From: Candidatus Adlerbacteria bacterium
GTDB taxonomy: Bacteria; Patescibacteriota; Minisyncoccia; Phycocordibacterales; SBAW01
Assembly (NCBI GenBank): GCA_903900775.1
Contig: CAIUOD010000041.1
Coordinates: 1 to 48,403 of the forward strand
Direction of reading: 5' to 3'
DNA length: 48,403 nucleotides
Under the pieces are notes generated by a model, which saw only the letters and a list, made by a program, of their open reading frames with translations, did not search any database and was not told the origin of the DNA. Positions 15,242 through 25,169 of this stretch are shown piece by piece. The first letter of the stretch is position 1. Every line of letters begins with the position of its first letter. Both the position numbers and the translations under genes were made by a program.

Positions 15242-15685
15242 ATGGACGCTAAAAATGTGAGAGTGGGGTTTGGGGTCATGATTTTGAACGAGGGGAAGGT
15301 TTTATTGGGCCAGCGGCACCACGACCCGGCCAAGGCCGACTCCGAGCTCCACGGCGAGGGCACCTGGACCATGCCCGGCGGCAAGCTCGAATATGGCGAG
15401 AGCTTTGAGGAGGGCGTCGTGCGCGAAGTCTTGGAGGAGACCGGCTTAGCTATCGACCCCGAAGGCCTCAAATTTATCGCGCTCAATAACGACAGAAACG
15501 AGCACGCGCATTTCATCACCATCGGCTTTTTATATGAGGCGGCCGTGGGTGCCCCGAGGGTCATGGAGCCCGACGAGATAGTGAGGTGGGGGTGGTTCCC
15601 TCTTAATAATCTGCCCGAGCCGCTCTTCTTCCCCAGCCATAAGGTCATCCAAAATTATCTACAAAAAGAAATTTATATAAAATGA
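15242..15685 (+). CDS. Nudix hydrolase
   Basis: TMPGGKLEYGESFEEGVVREVLEETGL. Confidence 0.93.
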   Translation: MDAKNVRVGFGVMILNEGKVLLGQRHHDPAKADSELHGEGTWTMPGGKLEYGESFEEGVVREVLEETGLAIDPEGLKFIALNNDRNEHAHFITIGFLYEAAVGAPRVMEPDEIVRWGWFPLNNLPEPLFFPSHKVIQNYLQKEIYIK

Positions 15686-16407
15686 AAATACTGCAACTCA
15701 ATATGTGGGGCGGGCGGTTGGGAAAGCCGATTATCGATCTTTTCAAGCGCGAGAAAGCGGACATTATCTGCATCCAAGAAGCAATCGACATACCCGGTGG
15801 CTGGGCTTTTTTCTTTGAAAGTTTAAGCGATATTAAAACCCAAGCCGGCTACCAACACTGCTTTTTTACGCCGGTCTTCGGCTACAAGGTGATGAACCGC
15901 CGCGCGAAGGGCGGCCCAGCTATTTTGAGCAACCTACCGTTTTCAGAAACCCATGAGACGTTTACTCGCCTCGCCTACGTAGAAGACTTTGATCTGTTGG
16001 GTGGCGACTACAACATACGGTGCCTCCAACATGCCGTGGTTGAGCATGGAGGGCAGAAATTAAACATTCTTAATCATCATGGGCATCAGATCCCCGAACA
16101 CAAAAACGGCGACGAGGAGACCATGCGCCAGTGCAAGATGATTGTTGAGTATCTGCAAAAGCTTAGTGGGCCTGTCGTTTTGTGCGGCGACTTTAACCTC
16201 GCGCCGGATAGCGAATCGCTCGAACAAATCAACAAGGTGCTCGTAAATCAATCAAAAAAGAGCGGCGTTACAACCACCCGCACGCCGCTCACCCACAAGA
16301 CAGAAGTCTGCGATTATATCTTCACAAGCCCAGATATTGAAGTCGAGAGCTTCCACATCCTCGACGATATCGTCTCCGACCACAAAGCCCTTACTTTGGA
16401 GTTTTAA
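15682..16407 (+). CDS. Endonuclease/exonuclease/phosphatase family protein
   Basis: MKILQLNMWGG...DIICIQEA...VVLCGDFNLAPDS...SDHKALTLEF. Confidence 0.9.
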   Translation: MKILQLNMWGGRLGKPIIDLFKREKADIICIQEAIDIPGGWAFFFESLSDIKTQAGYQHCFFTPVFGYKVMNRRAKGGPAILSNLPFSETHETFTRLAYVEDFDLLGGDYNIRCLQHAVVEHGGQKLNILNHHGHQIPEHKNGDEETMRQCKMIVEYLQKLSGPVVLCGDFNLAPDSESLEQINKVLVNQSKKSGVTTTRTPLTHKTEVCDYIFTSPDIEVESFHILDDIVSDHKALTLEF

Positions 16408-16490
16408 AAAGTTATTAGCTCGATATGGACAAAAGTAATTTTTTATGTGAGGATTTGTGTGGCTGACATGAACTTCAAGGGAGAAAAACG

Positions 16491-16766
16491 ATGGCAAATC
16501 CTCAGCCAATCGTCGTCCCCGAGCCGGGGACCGAGGGAGAGTGGCTGCCGTTCGAGACTCTTGCAAACGGCGATGACTTCACCCGCAACGGCATCCACTA
16601 TATGAAGTTGCCGGAAGCCACCTTCGTTGGCGGGCTGAAGGTGAATGCCGCCGCACGCTCTGGTTTCGCTAACGGCTCGTACACACATCTAGACCCCGGG
16701 ACCCTGGTCTACCGGCGCCATAAGGTCGTCTACCTCTCCTTCCAACTGCGCACTGCGGAGGGGTGA
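16491..16766 (+). CDS. Hypothetical orphan protein, 91 aa
   Basis: ORF with GGGAG-type SD and its own 3' hairpin. Confidence 0.65.
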   Translation: MANPQPIVVPEPGTEGEWLPFETLANGDDFTRNGIHYMKLPEATFVGGLKVNAAARSGFANGSYTHLDPGTLVYRRHKVVYLSFQLRTAEG

Positions 16767-16790
16767 ATGAAAATCGGAGTGCGTGTCTTC

Positions 16791-16821
16791 GGCCGCCAAT
16801 CACTTCGCGTGATTGGCGGCC
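16791..16821 (+). terminator. Strong hairpin GGCCGCCAATCAC-TTCGC-GTGATTGGCGGCC
   Basis: 13-bp perfect stem. Confidence 0.75.
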
Positions 16822-16862
16822 TCTTCACGCTAAATTACTAAAGGAGCGCGTAGGGTTACTGG

Positions 16863-17066
16863 ATGTTGATCGCTGTGCCAACCATCGTCTTCTACATTGT
16901 TGCGGTAGCGATCGTCATCGTGGCGGTATTTGTGGTGGCCGCGCTTATTCTTCTCTCGCTCTTTCTCTCGGCGGCTCTGCGTATCGCGCGGGCACTCCAA
17001 GCCCAGGTGAGGAGATTTGGTAGGGGCGTCGATTTTTTATCAGATTTAATGGGAATGTATATATGA
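16863..17066 (+). CDS. Hypothetical membrane protein
   Basis: N-terminal hydrophobic segment; stop overlaps next ATG. Confidence 0.6.
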   Translation: MLIAVPTIVFYIVAVAIVIVAVFVVAALILLSLFLSAALRIARALQAQVRRFGRGVDFLSDLMGMYI

Positions 17067-17419
17067 GCAAAAGATTCTTCAAGGGGTTCGTGGTCGGATA
17101 CTTGGCGGGCGCGGCGGGAGCAACATTGGCATTTAAAATAATGCGTAAAAAGCGGGGCATGTTGGGCCGCCGCCTCATGGCGTGGAAGATCCAAAATGAT
17201 ATAGAGCGACGACTCGAGAATTTAAAAAAGTGGAGCAAGAGCGCCTATAACGAGAGCGTCGATGCCGCGCTCGAGAAATATCGCAAGATGGAATGGCTCG
17301 CGGAGACCGAACTGGCGGCCCTGGCGGCGGACCTTAAAGAGCGCTGGCGCGAATCAAAACAGCGGTTTGAGGAATCTGAATTAGATGAGGGGGACGAAGA
17401 TGAAGAGGACGAAAAGTAA
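17063..17419 (+). CDS. YtxH-like/coiled-coil hypothetical protein
   Basis: FFKGFVVGYLAGAAGATLAF; acidic C-terminus. Confidence 0.65.
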   Translation: MSKRFFKGFVVGYLAGAAGATLAFKIMRKKRGMLGRRLMAWKIQNDIERRLENLKKWSKSAYNESVDAALEKYRKMEWLAETELAALAADLKERWRESKQRFEESELDEGDEDEEDEK

Positions 17420-17444
17420 AATATTTTGTTAAGATGGGAGAGTT

Positions 17445-18038
17445 ATGCCTGAGACCGATGAGGATTTAGTCGCGGTGTATCTTGCGCGCGGCAATGAAGA
17501 TGTTTTTGCAGAGCTGGTCAAACGCCACCTCTCGGGCGTGTACTCTTTTGCTTTAGGATTGGTGGGGCAAGAGTTTGCGGCCGAGGACATCACGCAAGAA
17601 GTTTTTCTAAAAGCGTGGAAAAATATCCGCCGCTACGATTCAACCTTAAGTAAATTTAAAACTTGGCTCCTGCGCATCGCGCGCAATACGTGCATCGATT
17701 ATCTGCGCAAGCGCAAATCCATCCCCTTCTCCGAGCTAGCTAGCCCCTATGCCGACGACGGGGCCGACACCGCGGCACTTTTTGCCGAACGCATCCCCGA
17801 CCCCGACCCCCTGCCCGATGAGATCCTCGCCCAGGCCGAGAGCGCCGAGGCAGTCGTGCGAGCAGTGGAGCAACTCTCGCCCCGCCAGCGCGAGGTGTTG
17901 ACGCTCCACTATACCGAGCACTTGACCTTTGAGGAGATCGGCCACGTCCTCGGGCAACCCACCAACACGGTCAAAAGCCGCCATCACCGGGCTCTGGCCG
18001 CCCTGCGGGGGATTCTCGCACCAAATGATGCATCTTGA
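17445..18038 (+). CDS. RNA polymerase sigma-70 family (ECF-type) factor
   Basis: AAEDITQEVFLKAWKNI...TWLLRIARNTCIDYLRKRK...LSPRQREVLTLHYTEHLTFEEIGHVLGQPTNTVKSRHHRAL. Confidence 0.94.
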   Translation: MPETDEDLVAVYLARGNEDVFAELVKRHLSGVYSFALGLVGQEFAAEDITQEVFLKAWKNIRRYDSTLSKFKTWLLRIARNTCIDYLRKRKSIPFSELASPYADDGADTAALFAERIPDPDPLPDEILAQAESAEAVVRAVEQLSPRQREVLTLHYTEHLTFEEIGHVLGQPTNTVKSRHHRALAALRGILAPNDAS

Positions 18039-18053
18039 CCGTATACTAAACGC

Positions 18054-18476
18054 ATGAGAGAACCGCTTTCACTTTGCGAGGTACTTAAAGGAGCTTCAGC
18101 CCCGGAGAGGCTGTTGGGGTTGGCGCTCGCGCGCATCGCGCTCGCGCGAAGGCGCGCCGCCAGGCTCCGCCTGGCGGCGCTGACCGCGCTTGCCGCCGGC
18201 TCGGGCGCGCTCTTTGTGCCGGCACTTCGCTATGCCGCACAGGAATTCTATGCCTCGGGTTTTTATGATTACGCCTCGCTCTTGCTCTCCGACCGCACGT
18301 TCGTGCTCGACTCGTGGCGGGAATTTTCGTACACCCTTCTCGAATCGCTCCCTTCGCTGGCGCTTCTCGGACTCGTGACTTGCGCAGTGGCTTTTGTGTG
18401 GTCGGCGTGGCGCGCGGTGGGCAACGCTAAACTTGCATTCTTTTCTTCTGGTTCAGCTTCTCCTGCGCAAGCATAG
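18054..18476 (+). CDS. Hypothetical membrane protein, possible anti-sigma partner
   Basis: Follows the sigma gene; two hydrophobic segments. Confidence 0.55.
   Translation: MREPLSLCEVLKGASAPERLLGLALARIALARRRAARLRLAALTALAAGSGALFVPALRYAAQEFYASGFYDYASLLLSDRTFVLDSWREFSYTLLESLPSLALLGLVTCAVAFVWSAWRAVGNAKLAFFSSGSASPAQA
18154..18180. repeat. GC palindrome GCGCCGCCAGGC-TCC-GCCTGGCGGCGC within CDS
   Basis: 12-bp perfect inverted repeat. Confidence 0.75.
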
Positions 18477-18478
18477 TT

Positions 18479-18919
18479 ATGAACAACCCAAGTCTCTCCC
18501 AAGGGCTCAAGTGGATACTGCTCGCCACTGCAGAAATTTTTATCGTTTTACTTGTTTTCCACGCGGGACTTTCTTTAGGCGAACGGCGCGCGATTGATCG
18601 CTTCGGCCCGCCGCGCCCCGGCCAGCCGGGCCCGGGTGGTTTTGCGGTGGGCGTGCCGCATGGTTTCTTGCCTGATGGGCACGGTGCAGTCGGCATCATC
18701 AGCAAAATAACTCTCCCAACCATTTCGATGGCCGAGCGCGATGGTGATGTCGAAGAGGTCATCATCACGGCCAGCACCACCATCGAGCAGGGCCCGCAGA
18801 TTCTTACTCCCGCGGACCTCACGCTCGGCGAAAATATTATTGTCATCGGCGCACCCGAGCCAGCTGGTGCCCAGATTCAGGCCAAACTTATCCGCGTTCT
18901 GCCACAGCCCCAACCCTAG
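18479..18919 (+). CDS. Hypothetical membrane-anchored protein (DUF5666-like C-terminus)
   Basis: N-terminal TM; TPADLTLGENIIVIGAPEPAGAQIQAKLIRVL. Confidence 0.55.
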   Translation: MNNPSLSQGLKWILLATAEIFIVLLVFHAGLSLGERRAIDRFGPPRPGQPGPGGFAVGVPHGFLPDGHGAVGIISKITLPTISMAERDGDVEEVIITASTTIEQGPQILTPADLTLGENIIVIGAPEPAGAQIQAKLIRVLPQPQP

Positions 18920-18945
18920 CTACCCATTATTAATTAGTAACTTGT

Positions 18946-20727
18946 ATGACGTACCTACAGAAAATTAAATTATTCGCGATCGCTCACAAAATTTGGAGCG
19001 GCATCATTGTGCTCGCGGTGGCCGGGGCGGCATGGTGGGGCTACGGGGTGCTCTTCCCCACCGCCACACAGACACACTACGTGATGGGCACGGTCGCGAG
19101 CAGTACGATTGTCGCTTCGATTTCCGAAAGTGGGCAGGTGTCCACTTCCAATAGTGTGAGCATACAGCCGCAAGTCTCTGGCACCATCACCTGGGTCGGC
19201 GCTAAAGCCGGCCAGACGGTCCGCGCGGGCCAGGCGCTCGCCACCATCGACAACACCTCGGCGGCGCAGGCGATAAAGGATGCTAAAAAAACGCTGGCTG
19301 CGGATCAACTGCAATACCAGCAGAGCACGGCGCAGGCGCCAGTCAGTTATCAAAATGATGTCACGGCACTTGCTACTGCCAAGACTAGTTTACAAGACAC
19401 GTACAACACCACGTTTAATGATCTTTCCAATACGTATCTCGATTTGCCCACGGTAGTCAGCGGCGCCAACAGTATCCTCTACGGATACGATTTGAGTTCT
19501 ACCAAAAGCCAATGGAATCTCGACGTGCTCACCGGCTACTTCGGCAGTCTTGAGGACACGACCGCCGTCATTAAGTTTCAAACCAAGGCTAAGGCCGACT
19601 ACGCGACCGCGAACAGCCAATACACGACCGCGGTAGCCGCGTATAAATTGGCGACGCGCACCTCGAGCAACAGCGAGCTCGATACCCTGCTGGCGCAGAC
19701 CACGACTATGACGACCGCCGTCGCGCAGGCGCTCCAGAGCGAGCTCAATTTTCTCGGCGCAGTGTCCGACCTCGCGCAGACCTATAACATAAAATTGCCG
19801 ACGGCGTTTACTACGCTCCAGACCAGTGCGCGCACCTATCTCTCGACCACTAACGGCGACCTGACGACACTGTTAGCTGACAAGAAGGCGATCGACGCTG
19901 GCAAACAGACCATCACGAACGATCAGCAAACCGTAACGCTCGACCAGGTCGGCAATCCAGACGGCACCAACCCCATCAGTCTGCAGATATCTAAAAACAG
20001 CATCGAAAAAGAACAGGAAGATATAGCAAACCAAGAAGCAGATCTCGCTAAGTACACTATCGTGGCGCCTTTTGCCGGGACGCTCTCGGCAGTCAGCGCG
20101 CAGGTTGGCAACTCGGCAAGCGGGAGCCTGGCCACCATCATCTCAAACACCGAGATTGTTGATCTCTCGGTGAACGAAGTCGATGCGGCAAAGATCAAAC
20201 TCGGCGACAAAGCGACGCTCACCTTCGACGCCATTGATGGGCTCACCCTCACGGGCACCGTGGCCTCGATAAATTCGGTTGGTACGGTCTCGGCGGGTGT
20301 GGTGAGTTACGCAGTCGAAATTTCCTTCGACACGCAGAACGCACAGATTAAGTCTGGTATGACGGTAAACGCCACTATTCAAACCGGTGTCCATCAAAAC
20401 ACACTGGTCGTCCCCTCGAGCGCGGTCAAGACGCAGAGTGGGCAAAGCTATGTATTAGCATTCACGCCGGCTATCTCGGCGGCAGATATTACGGCCGCAG
20501 GCACCGCGGGTATCGTTTCTACAACCGCACCGAGCATGGTGCCGGTTGAGACCGGACTCTCGGATAATACCAACGTCGAGATACTCTCTGGCCTTACCGC
20601 CGGACAGCAAATAGTGGTGAGCACCAAAACCGGTAGTGCTACTACTAAAACCACGGCGGCCGCGGCTACTTCTCGCACCAGCGGCGGGGGCGCACCGGGC
20701 GGCGCAGCCGTGATACGCGGGCTATAA
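18946..20727 (+). CDS. HlyD/MacA-like efflux adaptor
   Basis: SGQVSTSNSVSIQPQVSGTITWVGAKAGQTVRAGQALATIDN...IVAPFAGTLSAVSAQVGN. Confidence 0.9.
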   Translation: MTYLQKIKLFAIAHKIWSGIIVLAVAGAAWWGYGVLFPTATQTHYVMGTVASSTIVASISESGQVSTSNSVSIQPQVSGTITWVGAKAGQTVRAGQALATIDNTSAAQAIKDAKKTLAADQLQYQQSTAQAPVSYQNDVTALATAKTSLQDTYNTTFNDLSNTYLDLPTVVSGANSILYGYDLSSTKSQWNLDVLTGYFGSLEDTTAVIKFQTKAKADYATANSQYTTAVAAYKLATRTSSNSELDTLLAQTTTMTTAVAQALQSELNFLGAVSDLAQTYNIKLPTAFTTLQTSARTYLSTTNGDLTTLLADKKAIDAGKQTITNDQQTVTLDQVGNPDGTNPISLQISKNSIEKEQEDIANQEADLAKYTIVAPFAGTLSAVSAQVGNSASGSLATIISNTEIVDLSVNEVDAAKIKLGDKATLTFDAIDGLTLTGTVASINSVGTVSAGVVSYAVEISFDTQNAQIKSGMTVNATIQTGVHQNTLVVPSSAVKTQSGQSYVLAFTPAISAADITAAGTAGIVSTTAPSMVPVETGLSDNTNVEILSGLTAGQQIVVSTKTGSATTKTTAAAATSRTSGGGAPGGAAVIRGL

Positions 20728-20730
20728 CCT

Positions 20731-21441
20731 ATGATTGAAGTTAAAAATATAACCAAAACCTATGGAGTAGGAGATACGGCATTCCAGGCACTGCGAGGCG
20801 TCTCTTTCACTATCGAGGATGGCGAATTTATCGCCATTATGGGGCCCTCGGGCTCGGGCAAATCGACGCTCATGCACATCCTCGGCTGTCTGGACACGCC
20901 GAGTTCGGGGACCTATCAGCTCGACGGCAAAGATGTCTCACAATTGAGCGATGAGGAGCTCGCCGATATCCGCAAAGATAAAATCGGTTTCGTCTTTCAA
21001 TCATTCAATCTCCTGCCGCGCACAACGGTCTTGCGCAACGTCATGTTGCCGCTGGTCTACGCGGGCGTGGAGGCAGGAGAACGCGAAAGGCGCGCCACGG
21101 TGGCGCTGGCCGCCTCAGGCCTCGACGCCAGCCACTTCTTTCATAAAAGCAACGAACTCTCGGGCGGGCAAATCCAGCGCGTGGCCATTGCGCGCGCATT
21201 GGTGAACAATCCGACGCTCATCCTGGCCGACGAGCCGACCGGCAACCTCGACACCAAGACGGGTGAGATTGTGCTCGGCACCTTCCAGAAACTCAACGAG
21301 GATCACGGCCGCACCATCGTGCTTATTACCCATGAGCCGGACATCGCCGAACATGCACAGCGTATTATCACCGTGCGCGACGGTGTGATTGTTTCGGACT
21401 CCAAAAGACACCAGCGCCGCAATGCGCGCCACGCCGAATAA
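20731..21441 (+). CDS. ABC transporter ATP-binding protein (MacB/LolD type)
   Basis: [24 protein letters not shown]...[32 protein letters not shown]. Confidence 0.96.
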   Translation: MIEVKNITKTYGVGDTAFQALRGVSFTIEDGEFIAIMGPSGSGKSTLMHILGCLDTPSSGTYQLDGKDVSQLSDEELADIRKDKIGFVFQSFNLLPRTTVLRNVMLPLVYAGVEAGERERRATVALAASGLDASHFFHKSNELSGGQIQRVAIARALVNNPTLILADEPTGNLDTKTGEIVLGTFQKLNEDHGRTIVLITHEPDIAEHAQRIITVRDGVIVSDSKRHQRRNARHAE

Positions 21442-21446
21442 ACCCT

Positions 21447-22697
21447 ATGACGTTTAACGATACTCTTGAAGAAACGTACACCGCGCTCTCGGCCAACAAA
21501 GCGCGCTCGGGGCTAACGGTCCTCGGCATTGTTATCGGCATCGCCTCGGTCATCGCGATGGTCTCGGTCGGCCAAGGCGCCTCAAGCGGCATCCAATCGA
21601 GCATCCAATCGCTCGGCTCTAACCTCATCGAGGTGACCCCAGGCGCAGCCCGCAATGCCGGAGGCTTTGGTGCAAGTTCTGGCCGTGGCTCGGCAACCAC
21701 GCTCACCCAAGCCGACGCGGATGCTATTCAGTCCCAAGTGCAAAATGTTTCTGCGCTCGCTTCCGAGGTCTCAAGTCGCCAGCAAATCACCGCCCGCGGC
21801 ACCAACACCAACACCACCGTCGACGGCGTGACCGCCTCGTATCTGCAAATCCGCAATCTCACGATGGACCAAGGGAGTTTTGTGACTGATGCAGAGAGTC
21901 AATCGCTCGCTAAAGTCGCGGTCCTCGGCCCCACCGCAGCGAGCGACCTTTTTGGCACCGACGATACCCAGACCGACGGCTTACCTCAAGACATTGTGGG
22001 GCAAACCATTCGGATTAAAAATATGCAATTCACGGTCATCGGTATCACCGCAAGCAAAGGCGGTAGCGGTTTTAGCAACCAAGACGACATGGTCTACATC
22101 CCCTCACTAAGCGCCCAGCGATTCCTCTCGGGCAACAGCGCCGTCTCCACCGTGGACATCCAAGCCACGAGCGCCGACGTGATGACCCAAGTGCAAAACG
22201 ATGTCACCAGCCTCCTGCTCTCGCGCCACGGCATCACCGACGCAACCAAGGCCGACTTTAGCGTGCTGAACCAGAACGATTTACTCTCAACCGTCTCGAG
22301 CGTCTCGCAAACGCTGACTATCCTCTTGGCGTCTATCGCGGCAATCTCGCTCGTGGTGGGCGGCATCGGCATTATGAACATGATGCTCACGACCGTGACC
22401 GAGCGCACGCGCGAGATAGGCCTACGTAAAGCCATCGGCGCGAAGCGCGGCGACATCAGCAAACAATTTCTCGTCGAGGCCGTGACCCTTACACTTGTGG
22501 GCGGCGTCATCGGCATCGCGCTCGGAGTCGGTGTCGCGCTCGGGGTTGGAGCTCTGGGCCTCATTACCACGAGCATCTCGTGGTACTCGGTGTTCCTGGC
22601 CTTCGGCGTCTCGGCCGCCATCGGCATCGTCTTTGGCTACTATCCCGCGCGCCGCGCCGCGGCGCTTAACCCCATCGACGCCTTGCGCTACGAGTGA
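21447..22697 (+). CDS. ABC transporter permease (MacB/FtsX type)
   Basis: GIGIMNMMLTTVTERTREIGLRKAIGAKRGDI...FGYYPARRAAALNPIDALRYE. Confidence 0.95.
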   Translation: MTFNDTLEETYTALSANKARSGLTVLGIVIGIASVIAMVSVGQGASSGIQSSIQSLGSNLIEVTPGAARNAGGFGASSGRGSATTLTQADADAIQSQVQNVSALASEVSSRQQITARGTNTNTTVDGVTASYLQIRNLTMDQGSFVTDAESQSLAKVAVLGPTAASDLFGTDDTQTDGLPQDIVGQTIRIKNMQFTVIGITASKGGSGFSNQDDMVYIPSLSAQRFLSGNSAVSTVDIQATSADVMTQVQNDVTSLLLSRHGITDATKADFSVLNQNDLLSTVSSVSQTLTILLASIAAISLVVGGIGIMNMMLTTVTERTREIGLRKAIGAKRGDISKQFLVEAVTLTLVGGVIGIALGVGVALGVGALGLITTSISWYSVFLAFGVSAAIGIVFGYYPARRAAALNPIDALRYE

Positions 22698-22726
22698 TTG
22701 CATAATTTTTTGGATGTTATACTTAT

Positions 22727-23641
22727 TTGCGTATGCTCACGAGGTATAGCCGCGCAGAGGTAACGTGGATTGATTGCGTGACGCCCACGCCGCCGGAGGT
22801 CCGCGCGCTCATGCAAGAGTTCGGCATCGACCCCAGCATTGCCGAAGAGCTCATATTGCCCTCCTATCGCCCCAAGGTTGACCGGCGCGGCGATGTTATT
22901 TATGTCGTGCTCCATTTCCCGCTCCTGCGCACCTCGCACCGGCACCCCGGCCAAGAAATTGATTTCATTATCGGCAGGCGTTTTCTTATCACCACGCGCT
23001 ACGAGTCTATCGACCCGCTCCACTCGTTCGCTAAAGCGTTTGAGGTTGAGTCGGTGTTGGGTAGCCCTGGCGTAAGCCATGGCGGCCATCTGTTTGTGGC
23101 GATGGTGCAGAATCTTTACCGCGCGCTTGGTGAAGAGTGCGATGTGCTTGACCAACGCTTGCGCGAGATCGAAGAACACATCTTCAACGGCGACGAGCGG
23201 CGCATGGTGACCCAACTCTCTCAAGAAGGGCGCATCATTCACGATTTTCGCCAAGCGCTCGGCCCCCACGGCGAAATGCTGGGCTCCTTTGATTCTGCTG
23301 GTGCGAAATACTTCGGCGTCGAATTTTCATACCACGTGCGCCCGCTGCTCGAGAGCTACCGCCGCGTCGAGCGCCGCATAGAGAACCTGCGCGACTCACT
23401 GAATGAGTTGCGCGAAACCAACAACTCACTACTCTCGACCAAACAAAATGAAATTATGAAGACCCTCACCATTGTGGCGTCGGTCATTTTCCCGCTCACG
23501 CTTATCTCGAGCATCTTCGGCATGAATACCAAATATCTGCCCGTCGTGGGGATGCAATATGACTTCTGGGTCGTTATCGGCATTATGGCATTGTTGACCT
23601 GCAGCCTCTTTCTTTATTTCAAAAAGAAAAAGTGGCTGTAA
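22727..23641 (+). CDS. CorA-like magnesium transporter
   Basis: C-terminal TMs with SSIFGMNTKYLP (GMN motif). Confidence 0.93.
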   Translation: MRMLTRYSRAEVTWIDCVTPTPPEVRALMQEFGIDPSIAEELILPSYRPKVDRRGDVIYVVLHFPLLRTSHRHPGQEIDFIIGRRFLITTRYESIDPLHSFAKAFEVESVLGSPGVSHGGHLFVAMVQNLYRALGEECDVLDQRLREIEEHIFNGDERRMVTQLSQEGRIIHDFRQALGPHGEMLGSFDSAGAKYFGVEFSYHVRPLLESYRRVERRIENLRDSLNELRETNNSLLSTKQNEIMKTLTIVASVIFPLTLISSIFGMNTKYLPVVGMQYDFWVVIGIMALLTCSLFLYFKKKKWL

Positions 23642-23644
23642 GCT

Positions 23645-25102
23645 ATGCGACTCCCTCACTTCTCTCTGGCAAAATCTAAAAAAAAGAAGCTCCCGCCGTT
23701 GAGCTTCCACAACACGCTCTCGGGCAAAGAGGAGGTCTTCGAGCCCATGGGCGACGTGGTCCGGATGTACAACTGCGGGCCGACGGTCTACGACCGCCAA
23801 CATATTGGCAATATGTTCAGCCAGATCTTCGCCAATACCCTGCGCCGCACGCTCGACGTGTGGGGTTTTGACGTCAAGCAAGTTATCAACATTACCGATT
23901 TTGGCCATCTCTCGGGCGACAACGAGGGTGATGCCGACCAAGGCGAGGACAGGATGAGCCGCGGGCTCAAGCGTGAAGGGCTCACCCTAACGCTCCCCAA
24001 CATGCGCGCCATGGCCGAGAAATATGCACAGACTTTTTTTGATGATATTGAACTTTTAGGTGTCGATCTCTCAAAAATAGCCTTTCCTCGCGCGAGCGAC
24101 TACATCCCCGAACAAATCGCGCTTATTAAGACGCTACAAGAAAAAGGCTATGCCTATCTTGCCAACGATGGTGTGTATTTTGATACCGCGAAATTCCCCG
24201 CCTATGGCAAGCTTGGCAATATCAATCTCCAAGGCCTCAAAGGAGGTGCACGTGTCGCCGAGAACAAAGAGAAGCACAGCCCGCACGATTTTATTTTATG
24301 GAAATCCGACAAAGCTCTGGGTTGGGAGAGCCCGTGGGGGCTTGGTTTCCCCGGCTGGCATATCGAATGCACCGCAATCATCTTCACCTTGTTGGGCAAG
24401 CAGATAGACATTCACACCGGCGGCGTCGAACACATCCCGATCCATCACAACAACGAGATCGCCCAAGCCGAAGCGGCGACCGGCAAACCATTTGTGCGCT
24501 ATTGGATGCACAACGAGCACATCACGCTCGAAGGGAAAAAGATTTCGAAGTCGCTCGGCAACACGGTATACCTCCACAATCTCATCGATCGTGGGCTCTC
24601 GCCGCGCGCTTTGCGCTATTGGGCGCTGACCGGCCACTATCGCACGCAGATGAATTTTACCTGGGAGGCTATCGAGGCCGCCGACACGGCGCTCGGCCGC
24701 TTGACGCGTCTCTACCATGAGTTGCCGCCCTCGGGCCTTGCACCGAACGTCGCTTTTTTACAAAAATTTTATATAGCAATCGCGAATGACCTCAATACCG
24801 CCCAGGCGCTCGCACATCTGTGGGACATGCTCAAAGACCCTGCTATCTCGCCCGCCGTCAAGCGCGCCTCGCTTTTTGAGGCTGACAAGATCCTCGGCCT
24901 AGGGCTCGCCGACCCACAGAAGACGATAAAAATGCACGTCGGCGAAGAATTCCCTGCCGAGGTAAGCACACTCTTAAAAGAACGTGAAGAGGCCCGTAAA
25001 AATAAGGATTTTGCGAAGGCCGACGAACTACGCGAGAAGATACAAGGCCTCGGCTACGAGATAAAAGACACGCCAGAGGGGCCGACCCTCACAAAACTCT
25101 AG
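23645..25102 (+). CDS. cysS: Cysteinyl-tRNA synthetase
   Basis: MYNCGPTVYDRQHIGNMFSQIFANTLRR; GWHIECTAI; KISKSLGN. Confidence 0.97.
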   Translation: MRLPHFSLAKSKKKKLPPLSFHNTLSGKEEVFEPMGDVVRMYNCGPTVYDRQHIGNMFSQIFANTLRRTLDVWGFDVKQVINITDFGHLSGDNEGDADQGEDRMSRGLKREGLTLTLPNMRAMAEKYAQTFFDDIELLGVDLSKIAFPRASDYIPEQIALIKTLQEKGYAYLANDGVYFDTAKFPAYGKLGNINLQGLKGGARVAENKEKHSPHDFILWKSDKALGWESPWGLGFPGWHIECTAIIFTLLGKQIDIHTGGVEHIPIHHNNEIAQAEAATGKPFVRYWMHNEHITLEGKKISKSLGNTVYLHNLIDRGLSPRALRYWALTGHYRTQMNFTWEAIEAADTALGRLTRLYHELPPSGLAPNVAFLQKFYIAIANDLNTAQALAHLWDMLKDPAISPAVKRASLFEADKILGLGLADPQKTIKMHVGEEFPAEVSTLLKEREEARKNKDFAKADELREKIQGLGYEIKDTPEGPTLTKL

Positions 25103-25169
25103 CTATCCCCATCTAATCCCCACCCTTGTCCAGCTTTTGGCAGAGTGCATTTAGGGGTAGCATAGAGGC

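Noticed and set aside
21587-21610. Short tandem GCATCCAATCGA in the ABC permease gene
   Set aside because: Encodes IQSSIQS; a normal short coding duplication.
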